Program-made: the position numbers and the translations under genes
Shown here: piece by piece, positions 17,586 to 27,356 of the stretch
Numbering within the stretch: position 1 is the stretch's first letter
Layout: each line of letters begins with the position of its first letter
From: Ovoidimarina sp963698645
GTDB taxonomy: Bacteria; Pseudomonadota; Alphaproteobacteria; Rhodobacterales; Rhodobacteraceae
DNA: 64,000 bases
Assembly (NCBI GenBank): GCA_963698645.1
Contig: CAVORP010000009.1
Coordinates: 682,001 to 746,000, forward strand
Direction: 5' to 3'
The notes under the pieces: model-generated
Seen by the model: the letters and a program-made list of their open reading frames with translations, nothing else
What the model was told of the DNA's origin: nothing
The model's database searches: none

Positions 17586-18194
17586 ATGTTCTATCGTCCC
17601 GAAGATGGTCACGGTCTGCCACACAATCCGTTCAATGCGGTGGTCACCCCGCGCCCGATCGGTTGGATTTCGACCCGGGGCGTGGATGGGCAGGACAACC
17701 TTGCCCCCTACTCATTCTTCAATGCTGTGGCCTATGTGCCGCCGCAGGTCATGTTCGCCTCGACTGGCACCAAGGAGGACCGCGAGGGCACGAAGGACAG
17801 CATGACGAATATCCGGGAAACCGGCGTGTTCTGCGTGAACATAGTGGAATACGGGATGCGGGATGTGATGAACGTCACGTCGGGCCTCTGGGGGCGCGAG
17901 GTGGACGAATTCAATAAGGCAGGGATAGACCGGGCCGAGTGCGAAACCATCGCATGTTCACGGGTGGCGGGTGCGCCGGCCAATCTTGAATGCAAGCTGA
18001 CTCAGATTGTGCAATTGCCGGGAGAGGCGAATTTCGTGGCGTTCGGCGAGGTCACGGGCGTGCATCTGCGCGATGATTGCCTGCGTGACGGGGTTTTCGA
18101 CGTGACCACATATCAGCCGCTGGCCCGGTTGGGGTATCGCGATTATGCCCGGGTCACGGAGCTGTTTTCGCTGAACCGGCCCGGGGAGGAGTAG
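17586..18194 (+). CDS. Flavin reductase-like FMN-binding protein
   Basis: 202 residues from the ATG at 17586, chosen because GGAGG is 5 bases upstream; an earlier in-frame start at 17559 lacks one. FMN-binding split-barrel domain: VTPRPIGWISTRGVDGQDNLAPYSFFNAVAYVPPQVMFAST is the family signature, with a second motif ETGVFCVNIVEYGMRDVMN. Such proteins reduce flavin or carry out flavin-dependent oxidoreductions; the partner is unknown. Confidence 0.88.
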   Translation: MFYRPEDGHGLPHNPFNAVVTPRPIGWISTRGVDGQDNLAPYSFFNAVAYVPPQVMFASTGTKEDREGTKDSMTNIRETGVFCVNIVEYGMRDVMNVTSGLWGREVDEFNKAGIDRAECETIACSRVAGAPANLECKLTQIVQLPGEANFVAFGEVTGVHLRDDCLRDGVFDVTTYQPLARLGYRDYARVTELFSLNRPGEE

Positions 18195-18202
18195 CGGGCG
18201 GA

Positions 18203-18421
18203 TCAGGCCGCCAGCGCGGTGGCCTTGCCGAACAGCATCTCTTCGAGACGGGCGGAAAGGAACCCCTGACGCTGGTACAGCTGCAGGTCGGATTCCACGG
18301 TCGCAAGGCGATCATCGGTCATCGCCGAAAGCATCTTGCGCAGGTTGACCTGCATCGGGTCGGTCGGAGCAAAGCGCGTTACGTTACGGGCCATTTCCGG
18401 GAAGTTAACAAAATCCAGCAT
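18203..18421 (-). CDS. Small conserved hypothetical protein
   Basis: 72 residues, likely all-helical, no membrane segment. It contains ARNVTRFAPTDPMQVNLRKMLSAMTDDRLATVESDLQLYQRQGFLSARLEEML. I do not recognise a family. It is convergent with the flavin reductase gene, with 8 bases between the stops. The 251 bases upstream (18422-18672) hold no gene I can support. Confidence 0.55.
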   Translation of the reverse strand: MLDFVNFPEMARNVTRFAPTDPMQVNLRKMLSAMTDDRLATVESDLQLYQRQGFLSARLEEMLFGKATALAA

Positions 18422-18672
18422 TACTCGTCTCCGTTACTCATCAATCATCGTCTCGATGCCCTTAATAGACAGGGGCCAGATGGCGGGACTAGGGCGCCGG
18501 GAGGGAGTGTTATTGACATTTTGTTAACCAAAAACGGCGCGATAAGGGCGGACACTGCCAAATATGGCGCACGCATTCTCGTGTCGAATGGCATGAAACA
18601 AAGCGGTTTTCGGGATTTTCTTCCGGGTGGGCGCGCGTCAGACTGTGGCAGGATGCAGAGGCAGGAGGCACA

Positions 18673-19545
18673 ATGGCAGGCACGATGATCGGGATAATCG
18701 GCGGTTCGGGACTTTATGAGATCGCGGGGCTGGAGGACCCGGAATGGCGCAGCGTCGAAAGCCCGTGGGGCGCGCCGTCGGATGCGATCCTGACCGGCGT
18801 TCTGGACGGTGTGCCCATGGCCTTTCTCCCCCGCCACGGGCGCGGCCATGTACATTCGCCCACCACCGTTCCCTACCGCGCCAATATCGATGCGCTCAAA
18901 CGCCTGGGGGTGACGGACGTGATCAGCGTTTCGGCCTGCGGCAGTTTCCGGGAAGAGATGGCACCGGGCGATTTCGTGATCGTCGACCAGTTCATCGACC
19001 GGACTTTCGGGCGCGAGAAGTCGTTTTTTGGCACCGGCTGCGTCGCCCATGTTTCGGTCGCCCACCCGACCTGCCCGCGGCTTGGGGCCGCCTGCCTCGA
19101 GGCCGCCCGCGCGGAGGGGATCACCGTGCATGATGGCGGCACATATCTTGCTATGGAGGGACCGCAATTCTCCAGCCTCGCGGAATCGAAGATGTACCGC
19201 GAACACTGGGGGTGTGACGTGATCGGGATGACGAATATGCCAGAGGCGAAACTCGCCCGCGAGGCAGAGCTTTGTTATGCAAGCGTGGCAATGATCACCG
19301 ATTACGACAGTTGGCACCCCGACCATGGCGAGGTCGACGTGACCCAGATCATCGCAACGCTTATGGGCAATGCCGACAAGGCACGGGGCATGGTGGCCCG
19401 CCTGCCCACCCTGCTGGGGGCGGAGCGCGCGCCCTGCCCCCATGGCTGTGACCGGGCGCTTGAGTACGCGATCCTGACGGCGCCGGAGAAGCGCGATCCG
19501 AGGCTGTTGGCCAAGCTTGACGCGGTGGCGGGACGGGTTCTCTAG
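18673..19545 (+). CDS. mtnP: S-methyl-5'-thioadenosine phosphorylase
   Basis: 290 residues from the ATG at 18673 (AGGAGG 4 bases upstream). It phosphorolyses methylthioadenosine to adenine and methylthioribose-1-phosphate. Family signatures are IIGGSGLYEI, FLPRHGRGHVHSPTTVPYRANI, ACGSFREEM, the base-binding GMTNMPEAKLAREAELCYA and TDYDSWH. Adenine made here is salvaged by Apt, encoded 0.8 kb downstream, which supports the assignment. Confidence 0.93.
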   Translation: MAGTMIGIIGGSGLYEIAGLEDPEWRSVESPWGAPSDAILTGVLDGVPMAFLPRHGRGHVHSPTTVPYRANIDALKRLGVTDVISVSACGSFREEMAPGDFVIVDQFIDRTFGREKSFFGTGCVAHVSVAHPTCPRLGAACLEAARAEGITVHDGGTYLAMEGPQFSSLAESKMYREHWGCDVIGMTNMPEAKLAREAELCYASVAMITDYDSWHPDHGEVDVTQIIATLMGNADKARGMVARLPTLLGAERAPCPHGCDRALEYAILTAPEKRDPRLLAKLDAVAGRVL

Positions 19546-19559
19546 GCGCAATGCCGGGA

Positions 19560-20315
19560 TCAGGCGCAGAAATCGCCCGACTTCGCCTCATGGGCGATCA
19601 GGGCATCGAGGCGCGGGACCGGGACAGAGCCCAGAACGGCCGTGCGCCCGACCACGAGTGCTGGGGTCGCGAAGAAGCCGAAGCGTGCGGCGACGCCCGC
19701 GCTGACGCCAAGCTGTTTAGCGATCGCGTCGGAGCCCATATCGGCCAGAAGCCTTTGGGGATCGAGCCCGACGGTTTCGGAGAGTTCGGCCAGATAGTCG
19801 GGGTTGGGTTGAAACTGTGCCCGCATGAGCCGGGCGTGAAACGCGGCATAGCCGCCCTGAAGATCCGCCGCCATGGCGGCACGGGCGGCAACCATGGACG
19901 ACTCTCCCAGAAGGGGGAGTTCGTGCCATGTCACGGTGATTTCTCCGGCAGACTCGCGCATTGCAAGGTCGGCCGTGAGGACCCGGCAATAGGGGCAATA
20001 GTAGTCGGAGAAGGCGGCGACCGGTACGGTTCCGGCACGCAGGTCGCGGAACAACGCCTTGCAAATGCGTGCGTTCTCGACCCGGGGCGGGCGCGGACGC
20101 CCGGTATCAAGGCCGATGAGCGGATCGGAAAGCGCCCCGGACGATACCGCGCCGCCGGCGATCCGCCGGAAGCCCGGGAGATCCTCGATCGGTTCGAATT
20201 CCAGGCTGCGCGCACGAACCGACCGTATGGCGGCACCGCCGCCCCAGACGGCAAAGACGGCCGCCCCAGCGATCAAGAGCGCCCTCCGGCTGGTTTTTTC
20301 GCGTTTCGCGTACAT
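19560..20315 (-). CDS. DsbA-family thiol:disulfide interchange protein
   Basis: 251 residues. The N-terminus KTSRRALLIAGAAVFAVWGGGAA is a membrane/export signal with a twin-arginine-like start. The thioredoxin-fold domain has the redox motif DYYCPYCRVL, the inserted helical subdomain, and the cis-proline loop FFATPALVVG. It probably oxidises or isomerises disulfides in the periplasm. It sits antisense between mtnP and apt. Confidence 0.9.
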   Translation of the reverse strand: MYAKREKTSRRALLIAGAAVFAVWGGGAAIRSVRARSLEFEPIEDLPGFRRIAGGAVSSGALSDPLIGLDTGRPRPPRVENARICKALFRDLRAGTVPVAAFSDYYCPYCRVLTADLAMRESAGEITVTWHELPLLGESSMVAARAAMAADLQGGYAAFHARLMRAQFQPNPDYLAELSETVGLDPQRLLADMGSDAIAKQLGVSAGVAARFGFFATPALVVGRTAVLGSVPVPRLDALIAHEAKSGDFCA

Positions 20316-20382
20316 TCCGCCCTTGCCTTGCCACCCGCAATTTCCTGAACTGCAGTGATGCCTTCAAACGAGGAGACCCCGG

Positions 20383-20925
20383 ATGCAATCGAGACGCAAG
20401 ACGGTGAAGGACTATGTGCGCACGATCGTCGATTTCCCGCATGAGGGGATCATGTTCCGGGACGTGACCACGCTTTTCGCCGATCCGCGCGGGTTCCGGA
20501 TGTGCGTTGATCAGCTGCTTCACCCCTATGCGGGCGAGGAGATCGACAAGGTGGTGGGGCTGGAGGCGCGTGGCTTCATCATCGGCGGCGCGATCGCGCA
20601 TCAGCTTTCCGTGGGCTTCGTACCGGTGCGCAAGAAGGGCAAACTTCCGGGAACAACGATCAGCGAGGATTACCAGCTTGAATATGGCGAAGCGGTGGTC
20701 GAGATCCATGACGATGCGATCCAGCCCGGCGAGCGGGTTCTGATCGTCGACGACCTTTTGGCCACGGGCGGGACGGCGGAGGCCGGGATCAAGCTGGTGG
20801 AGCGTCTGGGCGGTGACATCGTCGGCTGCGCCTTCATCATCGACCTGCCGGAACTGGGCGGTCGCAAGAGGCTTGAAGCCCTAGGCATGGAGGTCCATGC
20901 GCTTTGCGATTTCGATGGCCTGTAA
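20383..20925 (+). CDS. apt: Adenine phosphoribosyltransferase
   Basis: 180 residues, the usual length. Converts adenine and PRPP to AMP. Conserved parts: VDFPHEGIMFRDVTTLFADP, GLEARGFIIGGAIAHQL, VRKKGKLPG and the PRPP-binding loop RVLIVDDLLATGGTAEAG. GAGGAG lies upstream of the ATG. It ends before a strong bidirectional terminator. Confidence 0.96.
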   Translation: MQSRRKTVKDYVRTIVDFPHEGIMFRDVTTLFADPRGFRMCVDQLLHPYAGEEIDKVVGLEARGFIIGGAIAHQLSVGFVPVRKKGKLPGTTISEDYQLEYGEAVVEIHDDAIQPGERVLIVDDLLATGGTAEAGIKLVERLGGDIVGCAFIIDLPELGGRKRLEALGMEVHALCDFDGL

Positions 20926-21006
20926 ACCCTTTATTAGGACCTGTGGATTAATCAAGGCATCAAGCGGCCATGTTCGTCGCTTTGTTCCTCTTACGCTTAG
21001 TGAGTG

Positions 21007-21036
21007 AACCCCGGCTGCCCCCTCGGCCGGGGTTTA
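21007..21036. terminator. Bidirectional intrinsic terminator
   Basis: AACCCCGGC (21007-21015) pairs with GCCGGGGTT (21026-21034) around a 10-base loop, followed by TTATT on the plus strand. It serves apt; the stem overlaps the last codons of the convergent FAD-oxidase gene, so it can act in both directions. Confidence 0.8.
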
Positions 21037-22455
21037 TTCGTCCATGGGACGCAGCACGGCGCCGGGGTTCATGATGCCGTTCGGGTCAAGCGCCGACTTG
21101 ATCGCGCGCATGGCCCAGAGACGGGTGGGATCGCCGTAGCGCTCCAGTTCGTCGACCTTGAGACGACCCAGCCCATGTTCGGCGCTGAACGAACCGCCAA
21201 GCTGCTGGACAAGGTCGTGGACGATCCGCGTCGCCCGCGCGCCCGTCCCGGCCGTCTCATCCCTTTCGGCATCGCGGAGCGGGAACAGATTGAAATGCAG
21301 GTTTCCGTCGCCCAGATGACCGAAGGCATTCACCCGCATCGGCCCCAATGCCTTGAGCGCGGCAGTCGCGCGATCGATGAAGGCGGGGATCTCGGACAGC
21401 GGCAGGGAGATATCGTGGCTGGCGATGGCCCCGATCCGGCGGTTCGCCTCGGGGATCGTTTCGCGCAGATGCCAGAGCGCGTCGCGCTGTGGCCCCGAGC
21501 CTGCGACCACACCGTCGGTCACCTCGCCTGCCTCCAGCGCCTCTTCGAACAATGCCTCCATCAGCGCGGACGGATCTGCCCCCTGCCCTGTCGCGATCTC
21601 GGTCAGGACCATCCAGTCAGGAATGGTGTCGAACGGTCGTATATGGCCAATCCCGGTTTCCTCGAGAAAGCGAAGCCCCATACCGGAGATCAGTTCGAAG
21701 GCCGAAATCGTTTCGCCCGCGATCCGGCCCGCACGTGCCAGAAGCGCCAATGCTTCGCGCGGGCCGGGAACCACCAAGAGCGCCGTAGAAGTTGCGGCGG
21801 GTTGCGGGAAAAGCCGCAACGCAGCCGCCGTGATCACGCCCAGCGTTCCTTCGGCCCCGATCAGGAGGTTGCGCAGGTCATAGCCGGTATTGTCTTTTCG
21901 AAGCCGCCGCAGCCCGTGCCAGATCTGCCCGTCGGGCAGGACGGCCTCGAGCCCGAGGCAGAGATCGCGCGCGGTGCCGTAGCGAAGGACATTGAGCCCG
22001 CCGGAATTCACCGCAAGCCCGCCGCCGATCCGCGCCGTATCCTGCGACCCGTAGGAGAGCGGGAACAGCCGGTCATGGTCGCGGGCGGCCTGATGGATCG
22101 TGGTCAGCGTGGCGCCTGCTTCGGCAATCAGCACGTTTTCCTGCGGATGCACCGCGCGGATCGCGGTCATCCGTTCGAGGCTGAGCAGGATGGGAGCCGG
22201 GCCTTCGGTCGCGACCTGCCCTGCGACAAGACCGGTGCCCCCGCCATAGGGCACGACGCCGACGCGCGCCGCATTGGCGAGGCGCAGAATGGTGGAGACC
22301 TCTTCCACCGTAGCGGGAGCGAGGATCAGCGCCGCCTGACCGCGGAATTTGCCGCGCGGTTCCTCGAAATAATGTGGAGCTGCCGGGCGAAAGGCGACCT
22401 CGGGCAGATCGGCCCGCAGGCGAGCCTCGAGAATATTGTCCATCGCGTTCAGCAT
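21034..22455 (-). CDS. FAD-linked D-2-hydroxyacid dehydrogenase (GlcD/D-2-hydroxyglutarate dehydrogenase-like)
   Basis: 473 residues. An N-terminal FAD-binding (PCMH-type) domain has VGVVPYGGGTGLVAGQV, NSGGLNVLRYG and LRKDNTGYDLRNLLIGAEGTLGVITAA. The C-terminal oxidase cap has the metal/substrate motif NAFGHLGDGNLHFN and ends SAEHGLGRLK...DPNGIMNPGAVL. The enzyme oxidises a D-2-hydroxyacid to its 2-oxoacid. D-lactate, glycolate and D-2-hydroxyglutarate are all used by relatives and I cannot choose between them. Confidence 0.88.
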   Translation of the reverse strand: MLNAMDNILEARLRADLPEVAFRPAAPHYFEEPRGKFRGQAALILAPATVEEVSTILRLANAARVGVVPYGGGTGLVAGQVATEGPAPILLSLERMTAIRAVHPQENVLIAEAGATLTTIHQAARDHDRLFPLSYGSQDTARIGGGLAVNSGGLNVLRYGTARDLCLGLEAVLPDGQIWHGLRRLRKDNTGYDLRNLLIGAEGTLGVITAAALRLFPQPAATSTALLVVPGPREALALLARAGRIAGETISAFELISGMGLRFLEETGIGHIRPFDTIPDWMVLTEIATGQGADPSALMEALFEEALEAGEVTDGVVAGSGPQRDALWHLRETIPEANRRIGAIASHDISLPLSEIPAFIDRATAALKALGPMRVNAFGHLGDGNLHFNLFPLRDAERDETAGTGARATRIVHDLVQQLGGSFSAEHGLGRLKVDELERYGDPTRLWAMRAIKSALDPNGIMNPGAVLRPMDE

Positions 22456-22494
22456 CGATGCCTTGTCGCAGGATGGATCATGCCCGTAAAGCCG

Positions 22495-23340
22495 TCAGTC
22501 CTGAAGGTATTCGGGCCGCAGAACGACCACGGTCGGGCGGTCCGGAAGGGAGCGCAGCGAGACTTCGATGCTGTTGCCCGCATCGGTGCGGATATCGAAT
22601 TCATCGGCCATGCCCACGAGGAAGCGGTCGAGCGAACCCAGCGAGAACCAGTGCATCGGGATCACGACCGAGGATTTGAGCCGTTTCAGAAGCCGGGTCA
22701 TGGTCGGAAGGTCCAGTGTCATTCCCCCATCGACCGGGGCCATGACGACGTCGAGACGGCCCAGCGCGGCAAGCTGCATCGGGTCGGGATAATGATGCAG
22801 ATGGCCAAGATGGCCGATGCACAGGCCCTCGACCTCGAACACGAAGATCGAATTCCCGTTGCTGCGCGCCCCGCCTCCGAAATCGCCCGAACGGACATCG
22901 GTATGGACATTGCGCACCAGCATTTCCCCCAGGTCGAGATGGTGGTCGCGCGGCCCGTCGGCATCGGCCCAACCCTCCAGCACATTGGGAATGCGCGGAT
23001 CAGGTGCGGCAGTCCAGTGGGTGCCATGGGCATTGTTCATCGTGGCCACGTCGGGGGCAAAGTCGGTGGTGCCGATGAACCCCGCGTAATCGGTCACAGC
23101 GGACAAGCCGCCGGGCGTCTGCAACAGGAACATGGCGTGGGCGATATAGGTGATGCGGACAGAGAAGTCGGGGACACCCTCGCGGAAGCCGGCCCGGTGG
23201 AGGTATTCGATGCCGGGCGCGGATTGGGAGATCGCGATGCAATGACTGGGCCTGCGGTCCTGCGCCTGCGCCGCGGTCAGGCCCGCGATGCCGCAGAGCG
23301 CAAGCATTGCCATCCGGAAGAACAATCTGAATGCGCGCAT
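22495..23340 (-). CDS. Exported metallo-beta-lactamase-fold hydrolase
   Basis: 281 residues from the ATG at 23340 (GGAGG upstream). It begins with a cleavable signal peptide (MRAFRLFFRMAMLALCGIAGLTAAQAQ), so the product is periplasmic. The fold is the UlaG-like branch: ITYIAHAMFLLQTPGG near the start, NAHGTHW in place of the usual HxHxDH, later GLCIGHLGHLHHYPD, APVDGGMTLD and VIPMHWFSLGS. Several of these His/Asp residues could bind metal. The substrate is unknown. Confidence 0.8.
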   Translation of the reverse strand: MRAFRLFFRMAMLALCGIAGLTAAQAQDRRPSHCIAISQSAPGIEYLHRAGFREGVPDFSVRITYIAHAMFLLQTPGGLSAVTDYAGFIGTTDFAPDVATMNNAHGTHWTAAPDPRIPNVLEGWADADGPRDHHLDLGEMLVRNVHTDVRSGDFGGGARSNGNSIFVFEVEGLCIGHLGHLHHYPDPMQLAALGRLDVVMAPVDGGMTLDLPTMTRLLKRLKSSVVIPMHWFSLGSLDRFLVGMADEFDIRTDAGNSIEVSLRSLPDRPTVVVLRPEYLQD

Positions 23341-23406
23341 GTCTTGACCTCCTGAAGGCCAAGGTAGACCGGATTTGCGCCCTGTCACCCCTTTCGCGAT
23401 GCGATC

Positions 23407-25947
23407 TCAGGCTTTCTTGCGCCGCGCCGGTTTCTTCTTGCCGCCCTTGGCTGCCTTTTCGGCGATCAGCGCCACGGCCATGTCCATGGTGACGTTGCCC
23501 GGCTCGGTATCCTTTGGAAGAGTCGCGTTCACCTTTTCCCATTTGACATAGGGACCATAGCGACCGTCCATGACCGTGACCGCGCCGCCACCTTCGGGAT
23601 GTTCGCCCAGTTCCTTGAGGGGCGGCACAGCCGTGCGCCCGCGACCGCGCGAGGCGGCCTTTTTCGCCAGCTCTTCCACTGCGCGGTTCATGCCGATGGT
23701 GAACACGTCGTCGACCTCGGGCAGGTTCGCGTAAAGCTTGCCATGGCGTACGAAGGGGCCATAGCGGCCAATCCCGGCCTCGACGATTTCGCCGTCTTCC
23801 GGATGCGGGCCGATCTCGCGCGGGAGCGACAGGAGCATGAGCGCCTTGTCCAGATCGATATCTTCCGGTGCCCAACCCTTGGGCAGGCTCGAGCGCGGTG
23901 GTTTCGGCTCTTCGTCGGTCGGTTGCCCGCGCTGCACATAGGGGCCGAACCGGCCCTTCATCAGGCGGATCTCATCCTCGCCATCCAGCCCCAGAAGCTT
24001 GCCATCCGGGCCGATCTCGTCGCCATCTTCCATGCCCGGGGGCCCGAACGCGCGGGTGAAGCGGCACTCGGGATAGTTCGAGCAGCCGATGAAGGCGCCG
24101 CCCGAGCGCGCCGTGCGCATGGACAGCCGGCCTTGGCCGCAATTGGGGCAAAGCCGCGGGTCGCTCCCGTCCTCGGTGGGCGGGAACAGGTGCGGTTCGA
24201 GCACCTCGTTGATCTTTTCCAGAACCTCGGTGATCCGGAGTTCCGAAGTCTCGTCAATCGCCGCGCTGAAATCCCGCCAGAACCGTTCCAGCACGTCCTG
24301 CCAATTGCGTTCGCCGGCGGTGATGTCGTCAAGTTCTTCTTCGAGATTCGCGGTGAACTCATAGCCTACGTAGCGGCGGAAGTAGTTTTCGAGAAAGGCG
24401 ATGACCAACCGCCCCTTGTCCTCGGGGAAGAGCCGGTTCTTTTCCTTGCGGACATATTCGCGGTCCTGGATCGTGGTGACGATCGAGGCATAGGTCGAGG
24501 GACGCCCGATCCCCAGTTCTTCCATCCGCTTCACAAGCGTCGCCTCGGTGTAGCGCGGCGGCGGTTGGGTGAAATGCTGCTCGGGACTGACGGATTTCTT
24601 TTCGGCCGGTTCGCCCTGCGCGATCTGCGGCAGACGCTTGTCATCGTCCTCGCCGTCATCGTCACGGGCCTCGATATCGTCCTGACCCTCGGTGTAGACG
24701 CGCATGAAGCCGTCGAACAGGACAACCTGGCCGGTCGCGCGCAGGCCGACCTGGCCATCCTCGCTTCCGATCTCGACCGTGGTGCGTTCAAGCCGGGCGC
24801 CGGCCATCTGGCTGGCCAGCGTGCGCTTCCAGATCAGGTCATAAAGCTTGCGCTGATCGGCGTCGGTCAGTTTCAGCCCGGCCGCATCTGCGGTCATATC
24901 CGTGGGACGGATGCATTCATGGGCTTCCTGCGCATTCTTCGCCTTGTTCTTGTACATACGCGGGCTATCGGGAAGATATTCCGCGCCGTAGCGATCCTTG
25001 ATCGCATCACGGGCCGCCATGACCGCCTCGGGCGCCATGTCGATCCCGTCGGTCCGCATGTAGGTGATGTGCCCGGCTTCGTAGAGCCGTTGCGCCGCCT
25101 GCATCGTCTGGCGCGCGCCCATGCCGAATTTCCGGCTGGCCTCCTGCTGCAGGGTCGAGGTCATGAAGGGGGCCGAGGGATTGCGGTTCGCGGGCTTCGC
25201 CTCGACCGACTGGACCGTCAGGGTGCGCGAGGTGACAGCCTGAACCGCCAGTTCCGCCGCCGTCTGGGTCGCGATATCGAACTTGTCGAGTTTCTTGCCG
25301 CCCAGAACTGTCAGCCGCGCCTCGTAGTTCTGGCCGCGCGGGGTGGCAAGCGTCGCCGCCACAGTCCAGTATTCGCGGGCGCGGAACGCTTCGATTTCCA
25401 TCTCGCGCTCGACGATCAGGCGGAGGCAGACCGACTGTACCCGGCCCGCGGATTTCGCGCCGGGCAGCTTGCGCCAGAGCACCGGCGAAAGATTGAAGCC
25501 CACGAGATAGTCCAGCGCGCGGCGGGCCAGATAGGCCTGCACAAGTTCCATATCGACCTGGCGGGGGTTCTTCATCGCCTCGGTCACGGCGGATTTGGTG
25601 ATGGCGTTGAACACGACCCGGCTGACCGGGGTGTCCTTCTTGATTGCCTTGCGGGCGCGGAGGGTCTCTTCGAGATGCCAGGAGATCGCCTCGCCCTCGC
25701 GGTCGGGGTCGGTCGCGAGGATCAGAGCGTCGTCATCCTTGAGCGCATCGGCGATGGCCTTGACATGCTTCTTGCTGTCGGAGGCCACTTCCCATTTCAT
25801 CTCGAAACCATGTTCGGGGTCGACCGAACCATCCTTCGGAGGCAGGTCGCGCACATGACCGTAAGAGGCCAGAACGGTATAATCATCTCCCAGATATTTG
25901 TTTATTGTCTTGGCTTTAGCGGGCGACTCGACAACGACAACGGGCAT
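23407..25947 (-). CDS. topA: DNA topoisomerase I
   Basis: 846 residues from the ATG at 25947 (AAGGA upstream); an earlier in-frame start at 26016 would add 23 unlikely residues. Relaxes negative supercoils. The Toprim domain starts VVVESPAKAKTINKYLG and has the metal triad in ATDPDREGEAISWHL. The catalytic Tyr is in ITYMRTDGIDM. A four-Cys zinc ribbon (CPNCGQGRL...GCSNYPEC) is followed by repeated C-terminal DNA-binding modules (GRFGPYV, GRYGPFV, GRYGPYV) and a Lys-rich tail, as in alphaproteobacterial TopA. Confidence 0.96.
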   Translation of the reverse strand: MPVVVVESPAKAKTINKYLGDDYTVLASYGHVRDLPPKDGSVDPEHGFEMKWEVASDSKKHVKAIADALKDDDALILATDPDREGEAISWHLEETLRARKAIKKDTPVSRVVFNAITKSAVTEAMKNPRQVDMELVQAYLARRALDYLVGFNLSPVLWRKLPGAKSAGRVQSVCLRLIVEREMEIEAFRAREYWTVAATLATPRGQNYEARLTVLGGKKLDKFDIATQTAAELAVQAVTSRTLTVQSVEAKPANRNPSAPFMTSTLQQEASRKFGMGARQTMQAAQRLYEAGHITYMRTDGIDMAPEAVMAARDAIKDRYGAEYLPDSPRMYKNKAKNAQEAHECIRPTDMTADAAGLKLTDADQRKLYDLIWKRTLASQMAGARLERTTVEIGSEDGQVGLRATGQVVLFDGFMRVYTEGQDDIEARDDDGEDDDKRLPQIAQGEPAEKKSVSPEQHFTQPPPRYTEATLVKRMEELGIGRPSTYASIVTTIQDREYVRKEKNRLFPEDKGRLVIAFLENYFRRYVGYEFTANLEEELDDITAGERNWQDVLERFWRDFSAAIDETSELRITEVLEKINEVLEPHLFPPTEDGSDPRLCPNCGQGRLSMRTARSGGAFIGCSNYPECRFTRAFGPPGMEDGDEIGPDGKLLGLDGEDEIRLMKGRFGPYVQRGQPTDEEPKPPRSSLPKGWAPEDIDLDKALMLLSLPREIGPHPEDGEIVEAGIGRYGPFVRHGKLYANLPEVDDVFTIGMNRAVEELAKKAASRGRGRTAVPPLKELGEHPEGGGAVTVMDGRYGPYVKWEKVNATLPKDTEPGNVTMDMAVALIAEKAAKGGKKKPARRKKA

Positions 25948-26056
25948 GAAATTCCTTTCGCGGCACATCCTTGGTGATGGCGGCGCTAGATGTGGGGTAG
26001 GCAGAGAGAATGTCAACGCCCCTTGAAATCGCGGGCCGCGCGCAAGGTGTTTCGGA

Positions 26057-27199
26057 TTACGAAACGCGGGCGAGCAGCCCTCCGGGCTGGCGTGCGATAT
26101 GTCCGTCGATTTCCAGCGCGACGAGCACCGGCCCGACCTCGCCTGCCGATCGTTTGAGGTCGCGGATCAGCTGATCCTCCGCCAGTGGACTGGGTCCGAG
26201 CCGGTCGAGGATTTCGCTGTGAAGCGCCGCGGTATCAGCCAAGTTGCGGGTTTCGGGCGCCGGTTTCGGGATCGCCGGGGGTTCGGTCGCCGCCTCTGGC
26301 TCGGAGATGCGGGCCACGGCCTCGATGATATCGGCCGCACCACGCACCAGAAGTGCACCATCGCGGATCAGCATGTTGCATCCGGCGGCGCGGGCATCGA
26401 AGGGATGGCCCGGCACGGCAAGCACCTCGCGCCCCTGATCGAGTGCGTTGCGCGCAGTGATCAGGCTGCCCGACTTGACCGCCGCCTCGACCACGACGAC
26501 CGCGCGGGAGAGCCCCGAGATGATCCTGTTTCGTGCCGGAAAATGCCGTGCCTGCGGGGTCATGTGCAAGGGCTGTTCCGACAGCCGTAGGCCGCCCTCC
26601 GCGATTTCCTGGGCGAGAACGGCGTTTTCCGAGGGGTAGATCACGTCGACTCCACCGGCCATGACCGCGATCGTATGGGTTGCGCCGGCACCGATATGGG
26701 CGGCGGTATCGACCCCGCGCGCCAGTCCCGAGGCGACGACATATCCGGCCTCGGCCAGATCAGTCGCGATCCGGCGGGCCATCCGCGTGCCCAGCGACGA
26801 CGCGTTGCGTGCACCCACAAGCGCGATGATCGGGCGTACCAGCAGTCCGGTATCGCCCAACGTCCAGAGCAGCGGAGGCGCATCGGCAATTTCGGCCAGT
26901 TCGGAGGGATAGGCATCTTCGCCCTTGGCGATCAGCTGCGCACCTGCGCGCAGACCGCTTTCATATTCCTTGGCTGCGATCTCGGCAGGACAGACCGCGT
27001 AGTTTTCCACCCCGGATGCTTTCGCGATCTCGGGCAGGGCGGCAAGGGCGCTTTCAGCATCCCCATGCTCGGCCATCAATCGGTGAAAGGTCGTCACGCC
27101 GACTCGGCGTGATCGCAAGAGACGGAGCCAGGCCAGCTTCGCTTCCTCAGTGAGGGGTGGGGTGAGGGGGTGTGGGGAAGGGGAAAAATCCTTAGCCAT
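26057..27199 (-). CDS. dprA: DNA-processing protein DprA
   Basis: 380 residues from the ATG at 27199 (GGAGG upstream). DprA loads RecA on incoming single-stranded DNA in transformation. The Rossmann-like core is plain: IIALVGARNASSLGTRMARRIATDLAEAGYVVASGLARGVDTAAH, then GGVDVIYPSEN, FPARNRIISGLSRAVVVVEAAVKSGSLITA and VPGHPFDARAAGCNMLIRDGA. A C-terminal winged helix follows. It sits between topA and the tldD operon. Confidence 0.95.
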   Translation of the reverse strand: MAKDFSPSPHPLTPPLTEEAKLAWLRLLRSRRVGVTTFHRLMAEHGDAESALAALPEIAKASGVENYAVCPAEIAAKEYESGLRAGAQLIAKGEDAYPSELAEIADAPPLLWTLGDTGLLVRPIIALVGARNASSLGTRMARRIATDLAEAGYVVASGLARGVDTAAHIGAGATHTIAVMAGGVDVIYPSENAVLAQEIAEGGLRLSEQPLHMTPQARHFPARNRIISGLSRAVVVVEAAVKSGSLITARNALDQGREVLAVPGHPFDARAAGCNMLIRDGALLVRGAADIIEAVARISEPEAATEPPAIPKPAPETRNLADTAALHSEILDRLGPSPLAEDQLIRDLKRSAGEVGPVLVALEIDGHIARQPGGLLARVS

Positions 27200-27356
27200 A
27201 CCTGCCTCCGTCTTCTTGCAAGACCGGTATGGCGTCGAATCGGTTAACTGCAGGTTAATGCCGGACGCCTGGAGCCCGCTTTTTCGGGGAACGGCGCGTC
27301 TTTTTCCTCGCGCCATGGGATTCCGACCGGCCGTCGACCCAGCGACGGCCTGCGTT

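Noticed and set aside
21004..23355. Very long plus-strand open frame (783 codons) antisense to the FAD oxidase and hydrolase genes
   Set aside because: Mirrors GC-rich codon structure of two clear minus-strand genes; no family, odd composition, no ribosome site.
23599..25977. Plus-strand open frame of 792 codons antisense to topA
   Set aside because: The minus strand is an unmistakable topoisomerase I; the antisense frame has no recognisable protein features.
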